A stretch of DNA of 42,485 nt from Burkholderiaceae bacterium (lineage in GTDB: Bacteria > Pseudomonadota > Gammaproteobacteria > Burkholderiales > Burkholderiaceae_C). Positions 35,605 through 42,485 of the stretch are shown here, one piece after another (the stretch's first letter is position 1; each line of letters opens with the position of its first letter). The notes under the pieces were generated by a model. That model had not been told where the DNA came from. It was given only the letters and a program-made list of their open reading frames with translations, and made no database searches. The stretch covers positions 1-42,485 of the forward strand of contig JAEUOY010000050.1 in NCBI GenBank assembly GCA_016790515.1. Direction: 5' to 3'. A program made the position numbers and the translations under genes.

Positions 35605-36007
35605 CGAGGGCCTTTCAGGCGATGGCTTCGCACGAGGGGGCAACGGGAGCCAGGTCGGGGCGCCCGGCAGCGGCGGTTCTGGCGGCGGATTATGGCGCCC
35701 GGCCGCACGGCACCCGACAGCCTTGCGGCCGGCCGGCGGCAGCGGGCGGCCGAGGATGGTCCAGGGATCCACCGTTGCTGTGGACAAGTTTGTGCACAAA
35801 CCGGTCTGAACGAGCCAGAGGCCACGCATTTTCTGGCCCTGGCCTGGATTGCCGCATTTTTAGGCAAGCAATTCGTCAATGAAATCAATGACTTGTATCG
35901 ATGCGACGGTTTCGTGACAGGGTCTGGACGGCAGTTTCGCCACGCTGCTCGGCCTGTGGGTTTCCAGTCTGCGGTTTTGTCAATGCCTGTTTCACTGGGG
36001 TTGCAGC
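35605..36007. other. Divergent exbB-xseA spacer, 403 bp, partly AT-richer
   Basis: No gene. The half next to xseA (about 35810-35900) is visibly richer in A and T than the rest of the window. It contains a DnaA-box-like TGTGGACAA, a 14-bp palindrome, GCATTTT repeats and TCAATGA twice (2 bases apart). Promoters for both genes must lie here but no pair of hexamers stands out. Confidence 0.5.
35779..35801. promoter_or_regulatory. DnaA-box-like 9-mer next to a 14-bp palindrome
   Basis: TGTGGACAA (35779-35787) is one base from the DnaA box TGTGGATAA. It is followed at once by the perfect palindrome GTTTGTGCACAAAC (35788-35801), whose TGTGCACAA halves differ from the box by two bases on either strand. 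The arrangement is striking but function is unknown. Confidence 0.45.
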
Positions 36008-37366
36008 ATGGCAACCGCGGGCCTGACCGGCGAGGTCCCGGCAGCCCGGGCCTGGAGCGTAGCCGCGCTGCTGCTGGCGGTGGCCGATGCGCTGGCGGCG
36101 CGCCTCGGCGCGGTGACGGTGCGCGGCGAGCTGTCGGGCTTCACCCGCGCGGCCAGCGGCCACTGCTACTTCGCGCTGAAGGACAGCGAGGGCCAGACCG
36201 CGCTGCTGCGCTGTGCGATGTTCCGCCGCGCCGCGACGCTGCTGGACTTCCGTCCGGCCGACGGCCAGCAGGTCGAGATCCGCGGCCGGATCACGGTCTA
36301 CGAGTCGCGCGGCGAGCTGCAGTGCGTCGTCGAGGCGATGTCGCGGCTCGGCGAGGGCACGCTGTACGAGCTGTTCCTGAGGCTGCGCGCGCGCTTGCAG
36401 GCGGCCGGCTTGTTCGACACGTCTCGCAAACGGCCCTTGCCGGCCTGGCCGCGGGCGCTGGGCGTGGTCACCTCGCTCGGCGCGGCGGCGCTGCACGACG
36501 TGCTCAGCGCGGTCGCGCGCCGCGCGCCGCAGCTGCGGGTGGTGATCTACCCCTGCAGCGTGCAGGGCGCCGACGCGCCGGCGCAGATCGTTCGCGCGAT
36601 CGAACGGGCCGGTGAACGCGCCGAGGTCGACACGCTGATCGTCTGCCGCGGCGGCGGCTCGCTGGAAGACCTGTGGGCCTTCAACGACGAGGCGGTGGTG
36701 CGCGCGGTGGCGGCCAGCCGCCTGCCGGTGGTCTGCGGCGTCGGCCACGAGACCGACGTGACGCTGGCCGAACTGGCCGCCGACCTGCGCGCGCCCACCC
36801 CGACCGCGGCGGCTGAGCTGGCCACGCCGAACCGCGCCGACGCGCTGGCCCGGCTGCAGGCGCTGGCCCAGGCGCTGCGGCGCGCGGCCTCGCGGCGGCT
36901 CGACCAGCAGGCGCAGCGGCTCGATCGGCTGGCGCTGCAGATCGGCCGGCCGGCGCGTCTGCTCGACCAGCAGTCGGCCCGGCTGGCCAGCCTGCAGTCC
37001 CGCCAGCGCGCCGCGCTGGCGCAGGCACTGGAGCGGCGCCGGCGCCGGCTCGACGACCTGGCGCGCCGGCTGCTGGTTGCGCAGCAGATGCAGCGCCTGC
37101 GGCACGCCGAGCGATTGGACCGGGCGGCGCTGCGGCTGGCCGCTGCCGATCCGCACCAGGTGCTGGCGCGCGGCTACGCCTGGCTGGCCGACGGCGCTGG
37201 CCGCCCGGTGACGCGGTCGGCGGGCCTGGCGCCGGGCACCGAGCTGACGGCCCAGTGGACCGACGGCCGGGCGGCGGTGCAGGTGCTGAGCGTCACCCCC
37301 GGGCTGGCCGAGCCGCCGGCCGCCGCGAAGCCGCCGCGCAGCGCTCGCCGCCGGCCAAAGCCCTGA
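36008..37366 (+). CDS. xseA: Exodeoxyribonuclease VII large subunit
   Basis: The 452-residue protein has an N-terminal OB-fold ([25 protein letters not shown]), [17 protein letters not shown], the catalytic core with [58 protein letters not shown] and [16 protein letters not shown], then a long coiled-coil part. It degrades single-stranded DNA with XseB. It is divergent from exbB and 103 bp before sodB. Confidence 0.96.
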   Translation: MATAGLTGEVPAARAWSVAALLLAVADALAARLGAVTVRGELSGFTRAASGHCYFALKDSEGQTALLRCAMFRRAATLLDFRPADGQQVEIRGRITVYESRGELQCVVEAMSRLGEGTLYELFLRLRARLQAAGLFDTSRKRPLPAWPRALGVVTSLGAAALHDVLSAVARRAPQLRVVIYPCSVQGADAPAQIVRAIERAGERAEVDTLIVCRGGGSLEDLWAFNDEAVVRAVAASRLPVVCGVGHETDVTLAELAADLRAPTPTAAAELATPNRADALARLQALAQALRRAASRRLDQQAQRLDRLALQIGRPARLLDQQSARLASLQSRQRAALAQALERRRRRLDDLARRLLVAQQMQRLRHAERLDRAALRLAAADPHQVLARGYAWLADGAGRPVTRSAGLAPGTELTAQWTDGRAAVQVLSVTPGLAEPPAAAKPPRSARRRPKP

Positions 37367-37402
37367 GAAGCATGCATGGGAGCATGCCCGGGGAGCGCTG
37401 CC

Positions 37403-37408
37403 TACAAT
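37403..37408 (+). promoter_or_regulatory. Probable -10 of sodB
   Basis: TACAAT, 61 bases before the sodB ATG. No good -35 is seen, but GCATGC palindromes at 37370-37375 and 37382-37387 lie where an activator could bind. Confidence 0.35.
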
Positions 37409-37469
37409 CCGCGGTCTGGCGATTTCGCAACCCAGGCGCCTCCGGCGCCGCCCTCGCAAGGATGTCCCC

Positions 37470-38051
37470 ATGAGCTACACATTGCCGGCCCTGCCGTACG
37501 CCACCGATGCGCTGAAGCCGCACATTTCGCCCGAGACCTTCGAGTACCACTACGGCAAGCATCACCAGGCCTATGTGACCAACCTGAACAACCTGGTCGG
37601 CGGCACCGAGTTCGCCGGCCTGCCGCTCGAGGACGTGGTCAGGAAGTCCAGCGGCCCGGTCTTCAACAATGCCGCCCAGGTCTGGAACCACACCTTCTTC
37701 TGGAACAGCATGAAGCCCGCCGGCGGCGGCGAGCCCGGCGGCGCGCTGGCGGCGGCGATCAACGCCAAGTGGGGCAGCTACGCGGCGTTCAAGGAGGCCT
37801 TCACGAAGAGCGCGGTCGGCAACTTCGGCTCGGGCTGGACCTGGCTGGTGAAGAAGCCCGACGGCTCGGTGGACATCGTCAACACCAGCAACGCCGCGAC
37901 CCCGCTGACCACTGCCGACAAGGCGCTGCTGACGATCGACGTCTGGGAACACGCCTACTACATCGACTACCGCAACGCGCGGCCGAAGTTCGTCGAGACC
38001 TTCCTGAACTCGCTGGTCAACTGGAGCTTCGCCGAGGCGAACTTCGCCTGA
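37470..38051 (+). CDS. sodB: Iron superoxide dismutase
   Basis: The 193-residue enzyme shows [32 protein letters not shown], the first two metal histidines, then [10 protein letters not shown] (third) and [16 protein letters not shown] (Asp and fourth His). [13 protein letters not shown] and FGSGWTWLV fit the Fe-type cytoplasmic form, which removes superoxide. A strong terminator follows. Confidence 0.97.
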   Translation: MSYTLPALPYATDALKPHISPETFEYHYGKHHQAYVTNLNNLVGGTEFAGLPLEDVVRKSSGPVFNNAAQVWNHTFFWNSMKPAGGGEPGGALAAAINAKWGSYAAFKEAFTKSAVGNFGSGWTWLVKKPDGSVDIVNTSNAATPLTTADKALLTIDVWEHAYYIDYRNARPKFVETFLNSLVNWSFAEANFA

Positions 38052-38073
38052 CCGGCCGGGCCGTCCCTGATCC

Positions 38074-38115
38074 GCATCGGGCCGGACGGCAGCGCTGTCC
38101 GGCCCGATGCCTTTT
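38074..38115 (+). terminator. Rho-independent terminator of sodB
   Basis: GCATCGGGCCGGAC (38074-38087) and GTCCGGCCCGATGC (38097-38110) form a perfect 14-bp stem around GGCAGCGCT, followed by CTTTT. The T-run runs into the stop codon of the convergent DUF192 gene. Confidence 0.93.
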
Positions 38116-38609
38116 CAGGGCTTGAACGGCGCGCCGCCCAGCTTGAAGCCCGGCTTGATGCCGCGCTTGGCGAACCAGCCCTGGTTCATCTCCAGCACGA
38201 AGCGAACCGGCTTCGACGAGCAATGCGAGTCCTCGTCGAAGGGCTTCATGTCCGCCAGGTTCACGATGCTGCCATCATCGGCAATGAACGCGATGGTCAG
38301 CGGCGTGGGTGTGTTCTTCATCCAGAAGCATTGCTTCATGATGTCCTCGAAGACGAACAGCATGCCCTCATGGCTGGCCAGGTCGCGGCGGTACATCAGC
38401 CCCTTCTGGCGCTGCTCGGGCGTGATCGCGACTTCGGCGCGGATGTTGTGCATGCCGGCCGTCAGCGTGATGGCCTGCAGCCGCTGGGGCTGCCCACCGT
38501 CGTCCTGCGCCGCAGCGGCCGCGGCGGCGATCAGCAGCGTCAGGCCCAGCAGTCCGGCAGCGCTGAGCGGCGAAAAAGCCGCGCGCTCGATCGGCTTGAC
38601 ATGAATCAT
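38115..38609 (-). CDS. DUF192 family secreted protein
   Basis: The 164-residue protein has a signal peptide (hydrophobic AAGLLGLTLLIAAAAAAAQ), then the DUF192 fold: VAITPEQRQKGLMYRRDLASHEGMLFVFE, QCFWMKNTPTPLTIAFIADDGSIV and PVRFVLEMNQGWFAKRGIKPGF. The function of this family is not established; the protein is periplasmic. It is convergent with sodB and divergent from ccoI. An FNR-like motif overlaps its first codons. Confidence 0.92.
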   Translation of the reverse strand: MIHVKPIERAAFSPLSAAGLLGLTLLIAAAAAAAQDDGGQPQRLQAITLTAGMHNIRAEVAITPEQRQKGLMYRRDLASHEGMLFVFEDIMKQCFWMKNTPTPLTIAFIADDGSIVNLADMKPFDEDSHCSSKPVRFVLEMNQGWFAKRGIKPGFKLGGAPFKP

Positions 38610-38697
38610 GTTGTACCCTGGTGGTGGCCATTAGATTAGCGCGTCCCGGCTGTCGGGCGGTCTCGACTGCCGGCGGCGCTTCGGGCCGGATTTCACC

Positions 38698-40989
38698 ATG
38701 ACGCCCCTGACCTCCGCCGCCGCCGCCCTGCCTGCCGAACCGGCGCAGGACGCGGTGTCGGTGCTGGACGACCCGGTCGAACTGCGTCGCTTCACGCGCT
38801 TTGCCACCGGCGCGGCCGGCGAGCGAATCGCCGATTCGTCGCTGCGCATCAGCGGCATGCACTGCGCCGCCTGCGCAGGCACGATCGAGCAGGCGCTGTC
38901 GCGCGTGGACGGCGTGCTCGAGGCGACCGTCAGCGCGTCCGGCGAACGCGCCCGGGTGCGCTGGAATCCGCAGCGCACGCGGATGGCGGCCATCGTCGCG
39001 GCGATCCGCGCCGCCGGCTACGACGCGGCGCCCGACGCCGCGCTCGAGGCCCGCGAGGCCCGCAAGCTCGAGCACCGCCAGGCGGTGTGGCGGCTCTTCG
39101 TCGCCGCATTCTGCGGCATGCAGGTGATGATGATGGCCACGCCCAGCTACGTGGCCAGCGGCGCCGAACTGGCGCCCGACCTGCGCCAGTTGCTGAACTG
39201 GGGTAGCTGGCTGCTGAGCCTGCCGGTGATGGTGTTCTCGGCCGGTCCGTTCTTCCGCGGCGCCTGGCGCAGCCTGCGCGCACGCCGCATCGGCATGGAC
39301 GTGCCGGTCGCGCTGGGCATCGCCGTGACCTTCGTCGCCGGCAGCGGCGCGACCTTCGACCCCGGCGGAGTCTTCGGCCATGAGGTGTACTTCGATTCGC
39401 TGACGATGTTCGTCGGCTTCCTGCTCGCCGGGCGGCTGCTCGAGACCCGCGCCCGCCACCGCGTCGCCCAGGTGCTCGAGGCCGCGCTGTCGGGCATGCC
39501 CGAGACCGCGCTGCGGTTGGACGCCGCGGGCGAGGCCGAACAGGTCAGCGTGCAGCGCCTGGTGCCCGGCGACCGGGTGCGGGTGCCGGTGGGCCAGGCC
39601 TTCCCGGCCGACGGCGAGGTGACGGCCGGCAGCACGCGGGCCGACGAGTCGTTGCTGACCGGCGAGAGCGTGCCGGTGGCCAAGCCCTGTGGCGCCGCGG
39701 TGGTCGCCGGCAGCCTGAACCTGGGCGCCCCGGTGGTCGTGCGCATCGCCCGCGTGGGTGCCGACACCCGGCTCGAAGGCATCGTCGCGCTGATGCGCGA
39801 CGCGATGAGCCAGCGCCCGGCCGCCGCGCGCGCGGCCGACCGCTGGGCCGGCCCGTTCCTGTGGGCGGTGCTGCTGCTGGCCGCGGCGGCGGCGGCGGCG
39901 TGGAGCGTGATCGACCCGTCGCGTGCGATCTGGGTGGCGGTGTCGGTGCTGATCGTCACCTGCCCCTGTGCGCTGTCGCTGGCCGCGCCGTCGGCGCTGT
40001 TGTCGGCGGCCAGCGCGCTGGCGCGGCGCGGCGTCCTGCTGCAGCGGCTCGATGCGCTGGAAGCGCTGACGAGCATACGGCGCGTCTACCTCGACAAGAC
40101 CGGCACGGTGACCGACGAGCGCTTGCAGCTGGCCGGCCAGGCCCGGCTGGCCGATGCCGGGATCGACGACGCCGAGTTGCTGGCGCGGGCAGCGTCGCTG
40201 GCCGGCTGGTCGAGTCACCCGCTGTCGCAGGCGCTGGTCGCCGCCGCGGCCGATGGCCCTCGGCGCGCGGCAGAGCCGGCCTGGCAGGACGTGCAGGAAC
40301 TGCCCGGCCAGGGCCTGTCGGCGCTCGACGCCCAGGGCCGCCGCTGGCGTCTGGGCCGCGCGGCATTCGTCGGCGCCCCGGCTGCGCCGGGCGACCCGAC
40401 CGGAGGCCGCGCGGCGGCCTGGTTCGGCTGTGACGGCCGGGCGCTGTTGCGCTTCGACTTCGACGAGGCGCTTCGTGCCGACGCCCGCGCCGCGGTCGAC
40501 GGCCTGCGCGCCCAGGGCCTGCAGGTGGTGCTGTTGTCGGGCGACCGGCCCGACCGTGCCGAACGCATGGGGCGGCGCCTGGCGGTCGATGCGGTGATCG
40601 GCGGCGCAACGCCCGAGAGCAAACTGGCCGAGGTGGCCGCCGCGCAGGCATGCGGGCTGCGCGTGGCGATGGTCGGCGACGGCGTCAACGACGCACCGGT
40701 GCTGGCGCGCGCCGACGTCAGCTTCGCGATGGGGCAGGGCGCGCTGGTGGCGCGCGCCCAGGCCGATGCGGTGGTGGCCTCGAGCCGGCTCGCCGACCTG
40801 GTGATGGCGCGCAAGCTGGCGCTGCGCACGATGCGGGTGATCCGCCAGAACCTGTTGTGGGCCGCGGTCTACAACGGCACCTGCATCCCGCTGGCGCTGG
40901 TCGGCTGGCTGCCGCCGTGGGCCGCCGGGCTGGGCATGGCCTGCAGCTCGCTGGGCGTGATCCTGAATTCGCTACGCCTCGCCCGCTGA
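38698..40989 (+). CDS. ccoI: Copper-transporting P1B-type ATPase for cbb3 oxidase assembly
   Basis: The 763-residue pump has an N-terminal metal-binding domain with SGMHCAACAGTIEQAL (GMxCxxC), eight predicted helices with the transport motif VTCPCALSLAAPSALL, ESLLTGESVPV (actuator), DKTGTVTDE (phosphorylated Asp), SHPLSQALV (HP motif) and MVGDGVNDAPVLARAD. It exports copper to the periplasm, where it is used for the CuB site of the cbb3 oxidase. The link to ccoS and ccoN makes the CcoI/FixI role clear. ccoS starts 12 bp after its stop. Confidence 0.95.
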   Translation: MTPLTSAAAALPAEPAQDAVSVLDDPVELRRFTRFATGAAGERIADSSLRISGMHCAACAGTIEQALSRVDGVLEATVSASGERARVRWNPQRTRMAAIVAAIRAAGYDAAPDAALEAREARKLEHRQAVWRLFVAAFCGMQVMMMATPSYVASGAELAPDLRQLLNWGSWLLSLPVMVFSAGPFFRGAWRSLRARRIGMDVPVALGIAVTFVAGSGATFDPGGVFGHEVYFDSLTMFVGFLLAGRLLETRARHRVAQVLEAALSGMPETALRLDAAGEAEQVSVQRLVPGDRVRVPVGQAFPADGEVTAGSTRADESLLTGESVPVAKPCGAAVVAGSLNLGAPVVVRIARVGADTRLEGIVALMRDAMSQRPAAARAADRWAGPFLWAVLLLAAAAAAAWSVIDPSRAIWVAVSVLIVTCPCALSLAAPSALLSAASALARRGVLLQRLDALEALTSIRRVYLDKTGTVTDERLQLAGQARLADAGIDDAELLARAASLAGWSSHPLSQALVAAAADGPRRAAEPAWQDVQELPGQGLSALDAQGRRWRLGRAAFVGAPAAPGDPTGGRAAAWFGCDGRALLRFDFDEALRADARAAVDGLRAQGLQVVLLSGDRPDRAERMGRRLAVDAVIGGATPESKLAEVAAAQACGLRVAMVGDGVNDAPVLARADVSFAMGQGALVARAQADAVVASSRLADLVMARKLALRTMRVIRQNLLWAAVYNGTCIPLALVGWLPPWAAGLGMACSSLGVILNSLRLAR

Positions 40990-41001
40990 CCTGACGCTGA
41001 C

Positions 41002-41217
41002 ATGGACATCCTTTACTTGCTCATTCCCCTGTCGGCCGTGTTGGTGCTCATGATCATCGGTGTTTTCGGCTGGGCGCTGCACCGGGGCCAGTTCGACGAC
41101 GTCGAGCGCGAAGGTCGGCGAATCCTGCAATCCGATGGCCTGTCGGTTGACGTTGATCAATCAGAGGCGTCTGATGTGACAGAACAATCGCGCAAAGTTT
41201 TTTCGGATCCCACTTGA
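41002..41217 (+). CDS. ccoS: cbb3-type oxidase assembly protein CcoS
   Basis: The 71-residue protein has one N-terminal helix ([36 protein letters not shown]), which is the CcoS/FixS signature, and a polar tail. It is needed for cofactor insertion into cbb3 oxidase. The 3' half of its gene contains an FNR-type box and the likely ccoN promoter. Confidence 0.95.
   Translation: MDILYLLIPLSAVLVLMIIGVFGWALHRGQFDDVEREGRRILQSDGLSVDVDQSEASDVTEQSRKVFSDPT
41147..41160 (+). promoter_or_regulatory. FNR/Anr-type box inside ccoS, upstream of ccoN
   Basis: TTGAC-GTTG-ATCAA matches the FNR consensus TTGAT-n4-ATCAA at nine of ten defined positions. A -10 AACAAT lies at 41183-41188, which places the box exactly at -41.5 from a start at 41195. 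That is the class II activator position. Confidence 0.7.
41183..41188 (+). promoter_or_regulatory. Predicted -10 of the ccoN promoter
   Basis: AACAAT, 23 bases after the FNR-type box. The 5' leader would be about 45 bases and holds AAGGAGGAG ahead of the ATG. Confidence 0.5.
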
Positions 41218-41239
41218 AATCCTGGAAGGAGGAGTGTCC

Positions 41240-42485
41240 ATGGCAAGCAGCTCCACAACGACCGCAGCGGCCTACAGCGATACCACGGTGCGCCTGTTCG
41301 CGTTGGCGGCGGTCGTCTACGGCATCGTCGGCATGCTGGTCGGCGTCATCATCGCCGCCCAGCTGGCCTGGCCCGAGCTCAACCTGGGCATCCCCTGGCT
41401 GAGCTATGGCCGGCTTCGCCCGCTGCACACCAACGCGGTGATCTTCGCCTTCGGCGGCTGCGCGCTGTTCGCGACCAGCTACCACGTGGTGCAGCGCACC
41501 TGCCAGACCAAGCTGTTCCTTCCGGGGCTGGCGATGTTCACCTTCATCGGCTGGAACGTGGTGATCCTGTCGGCGGTGGTGACGCTGCCGCTGGGCATGA
41601 CCGCGGGCAAGGAATACGCCGAGCTCGAGTGGCCGATCGACCTGCTGATCGCGGTGGTCTGGGTGGCCTACGCGGTGGTCTTCTTCGGCACCGTGGGCAC
41701 GCGCAAGATCCGCCACATCTACGTCGCCAACTGGTTCTTCGGCGCCTTCATCCTCACCGTGGCGCTGCTGCACATCGTCAACAGCGCGGCGGTGCCGGTG
41801 TCGCTGTGGCCGATGAAGTCGTACTCGGCCTATGCCGGCGTGCAGGACGCGATGGTGCAGTGGTGGTACGGCCACAACGCGGTGGGCTTCTTCCTGACCG
41901 CGGGCTTCCTCGGGATGATGTACTACTACATCCCGAAGCAGGCCGGCCGCCCGGTGTACAGCTACCGGCTGTCGATCGTCCACTTCTGGGCGCTGATCTT
42001 CACCTACATGTGGGCCGGCCCGCACCACCTGCACTACACCGCGCTGCCCGACTGGGCGCAGAGCGTGGGCATGATCTTCTCGCTGGTGCTGCTGGCGCCG
42101 AGCTGGGGCGGCATGATCAACGGCATCATGACGCTGTCGGGGGCCTGGCACAAGCTGCGCGACGACCCGATCCTGAAGTTCCTGATCGTCTCGCTGTCGT
42201 TCTACGGCATGAGCACCTTCGAGGGCCCGATGATGTCGATCAAGACCGTCAACGCCCTCAGCCACTACACCGACTGGACCGTCGGCCACGTGCACAGCGG
42301 CGCGCTGGGCTGGGTGGGTCTGGTGTCGATGGGCGCGCTGTACCACCTGATCCCGGTGCTCTGGGGCCGCAAGCAGATGTACAGCAAGCGCGCCATCGAG
42401 ATCCACTTCTGGGTCGCTACCCTGGGCATCGTGCTCTACATCGCTGCGATGTGGATCGCCGGCGTGATGCAGGGCCTGATGTGGC
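41240..42485 (+). CDS. ccoN: cbb3-type cytochrome oxidase subunit I (3'-truncated by window)
   Basis: The frame starts at ATG 41240 after AAGGAGGAG and stays open for 415 codons to the window end. The helices match Cco[18 protein letters not shown] (low-spin heme His), [26 protein letters not shown] (His/Tyr region of the active site), [27 protein letters not shown] (CuB His pair) and [14 protein letters not shown]. The protein reduces O2 and pumps protons under low oxygen. CcoO and CcoP should follow outside the window. Confidence 0.97.
   Translation, partial: MASSSTTTAAAYSDTTVRLFALAAVVYGIVGMLVGVIIAAQLAWPELNLGIPWLSYGRLRPLHTNAVIFAFGGCALFATSYHVVQRTCQTKLFLPGLAMFTFIGWNVVILSAVVTLPLGMTAGKEYAELEWPIDLLIAVVWVAYAVVFFGTVGTRKIRHIYVANWFFGAFILTVALLHIVNSAAVPVSLWPMKSYSAYAGVQDAMVQWWYGHNAVGFFLTAGFLGMMYYYIPKQAGRPVYSYRLSIVHFWALIFTYMWAGPHHLHYTALPDWAQSVGMIFSLVLLAPSWGGMINGIMTLSGAWHKLRDDPILKFLIVSLSFYGMSTFEGPMMSIKTVNALSHYTDWTVGHVHSGALGWVGLVSMGALYHLIPVLWGRKQMYSKRAIEIHFWVATLGIVLYIAAMWIAGVMQGLMW

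Overview
The window is GC-rich (about 70 percent by eye) and carries about 38 convincing genes packed into long, mostly co-directional runs. The gene content points to a betaproteobacterium of order Burkholderiales, probably near the Rubrivivax/Leptothrix/Piscinibacter group. The pointers are a phasin with PhaR-type sites, an NAD-reducing hydrogenase of the Cupriavidus type, a gentisate pathway, the exbB-exbD-lpxK-Trm112-kdsB-adk run and a cbb3 oxidase locus. The genus is an inference. Accessory genes look chromosomal; I see no phage, insertion sequence, CRISPR array, tRNA or rRNA.

Layout. 1-666: 3' part of a TonB/TolA-type protein built on a 15-bp tandem repeat. 834-1739: an outer-membrane beta-barrel protein. 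1787-2404: phasin gene with two near-identical 21-bp sites around its promoter. 2485-5796 (minus): gentisate operon (3-hydroxybenzoate 6-monooxygenase, gentisate dioxygenase, FAH-family hydrolase) ending in the wreck of an MFS transporter. 5950-15868 (minus): an unbroken hydrogenase run hoxF-(26-codon ORF)-hoxU-hoxY-hoxH-hoxW-hypA-hypB-hypF-hypC-hypD-hypE, with many 4-base stop/start overlaps and a HypF that lacks the N-terminal half of the family. 15959-16852 (minus): polyphosphate kinase 2. 16998-25119 (plus): tadA, ldcA and a four-gene oligopeptide-type ABC importer, probably for murein peptides. 25120-26359: gene-poor stretch. 26360-30248: a large TonB-dependent receptor and a DUF3313 protein. 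30249-30770: relics of a PIN-domain toxin and of a dehydrogenase 3' end. 30771-35604 (minus): 3-hydroxyacyl-CoA dehydrogenase, adk, kdsB, a Trm112-like gene, lpxK, exbD, exbB. 36008-38051 (plus): xseA and sodB. 38115-38609 (minus): DUF192 protein. 38698 to the end (plus): ccoI, ccoS and most of ccoN, with a good FNR/Anr-type box inside ccoS.

How the parts work together. The hox/hyp run encodes both heterodimers of a soluble NAD-linked NiFe hydrogenase, its protease and all six general maturation factors, so H2 oxidation to NADH could be built mainly from this one locus. The gentisate operon feeds 3-hydroxybenzoate towards pyruvate and fumarate, but its transporter is destroyed and no maleylpyruvate isomerase is present here. 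The ldcA-ABC genes suggest uptake of cell-wall peptides coupled to their cytoplasmic trimming. ExbB/ExbD, the TonB-like protein and the receptor are three parts of TonB-energised uptake. CcoI/CcoS/CcoN support microaerobic respiration.

The most unusual items are the short HypF, the repeat-like 26-codon ORF bridging hoxF and hoxU, the membrane-tailed lipoprotein binding protein coupled to ldcA, the paired phasin operators, and the palindrome-bearing AT-richer spacer between exbB and xseA. No wholly new system is obvious.
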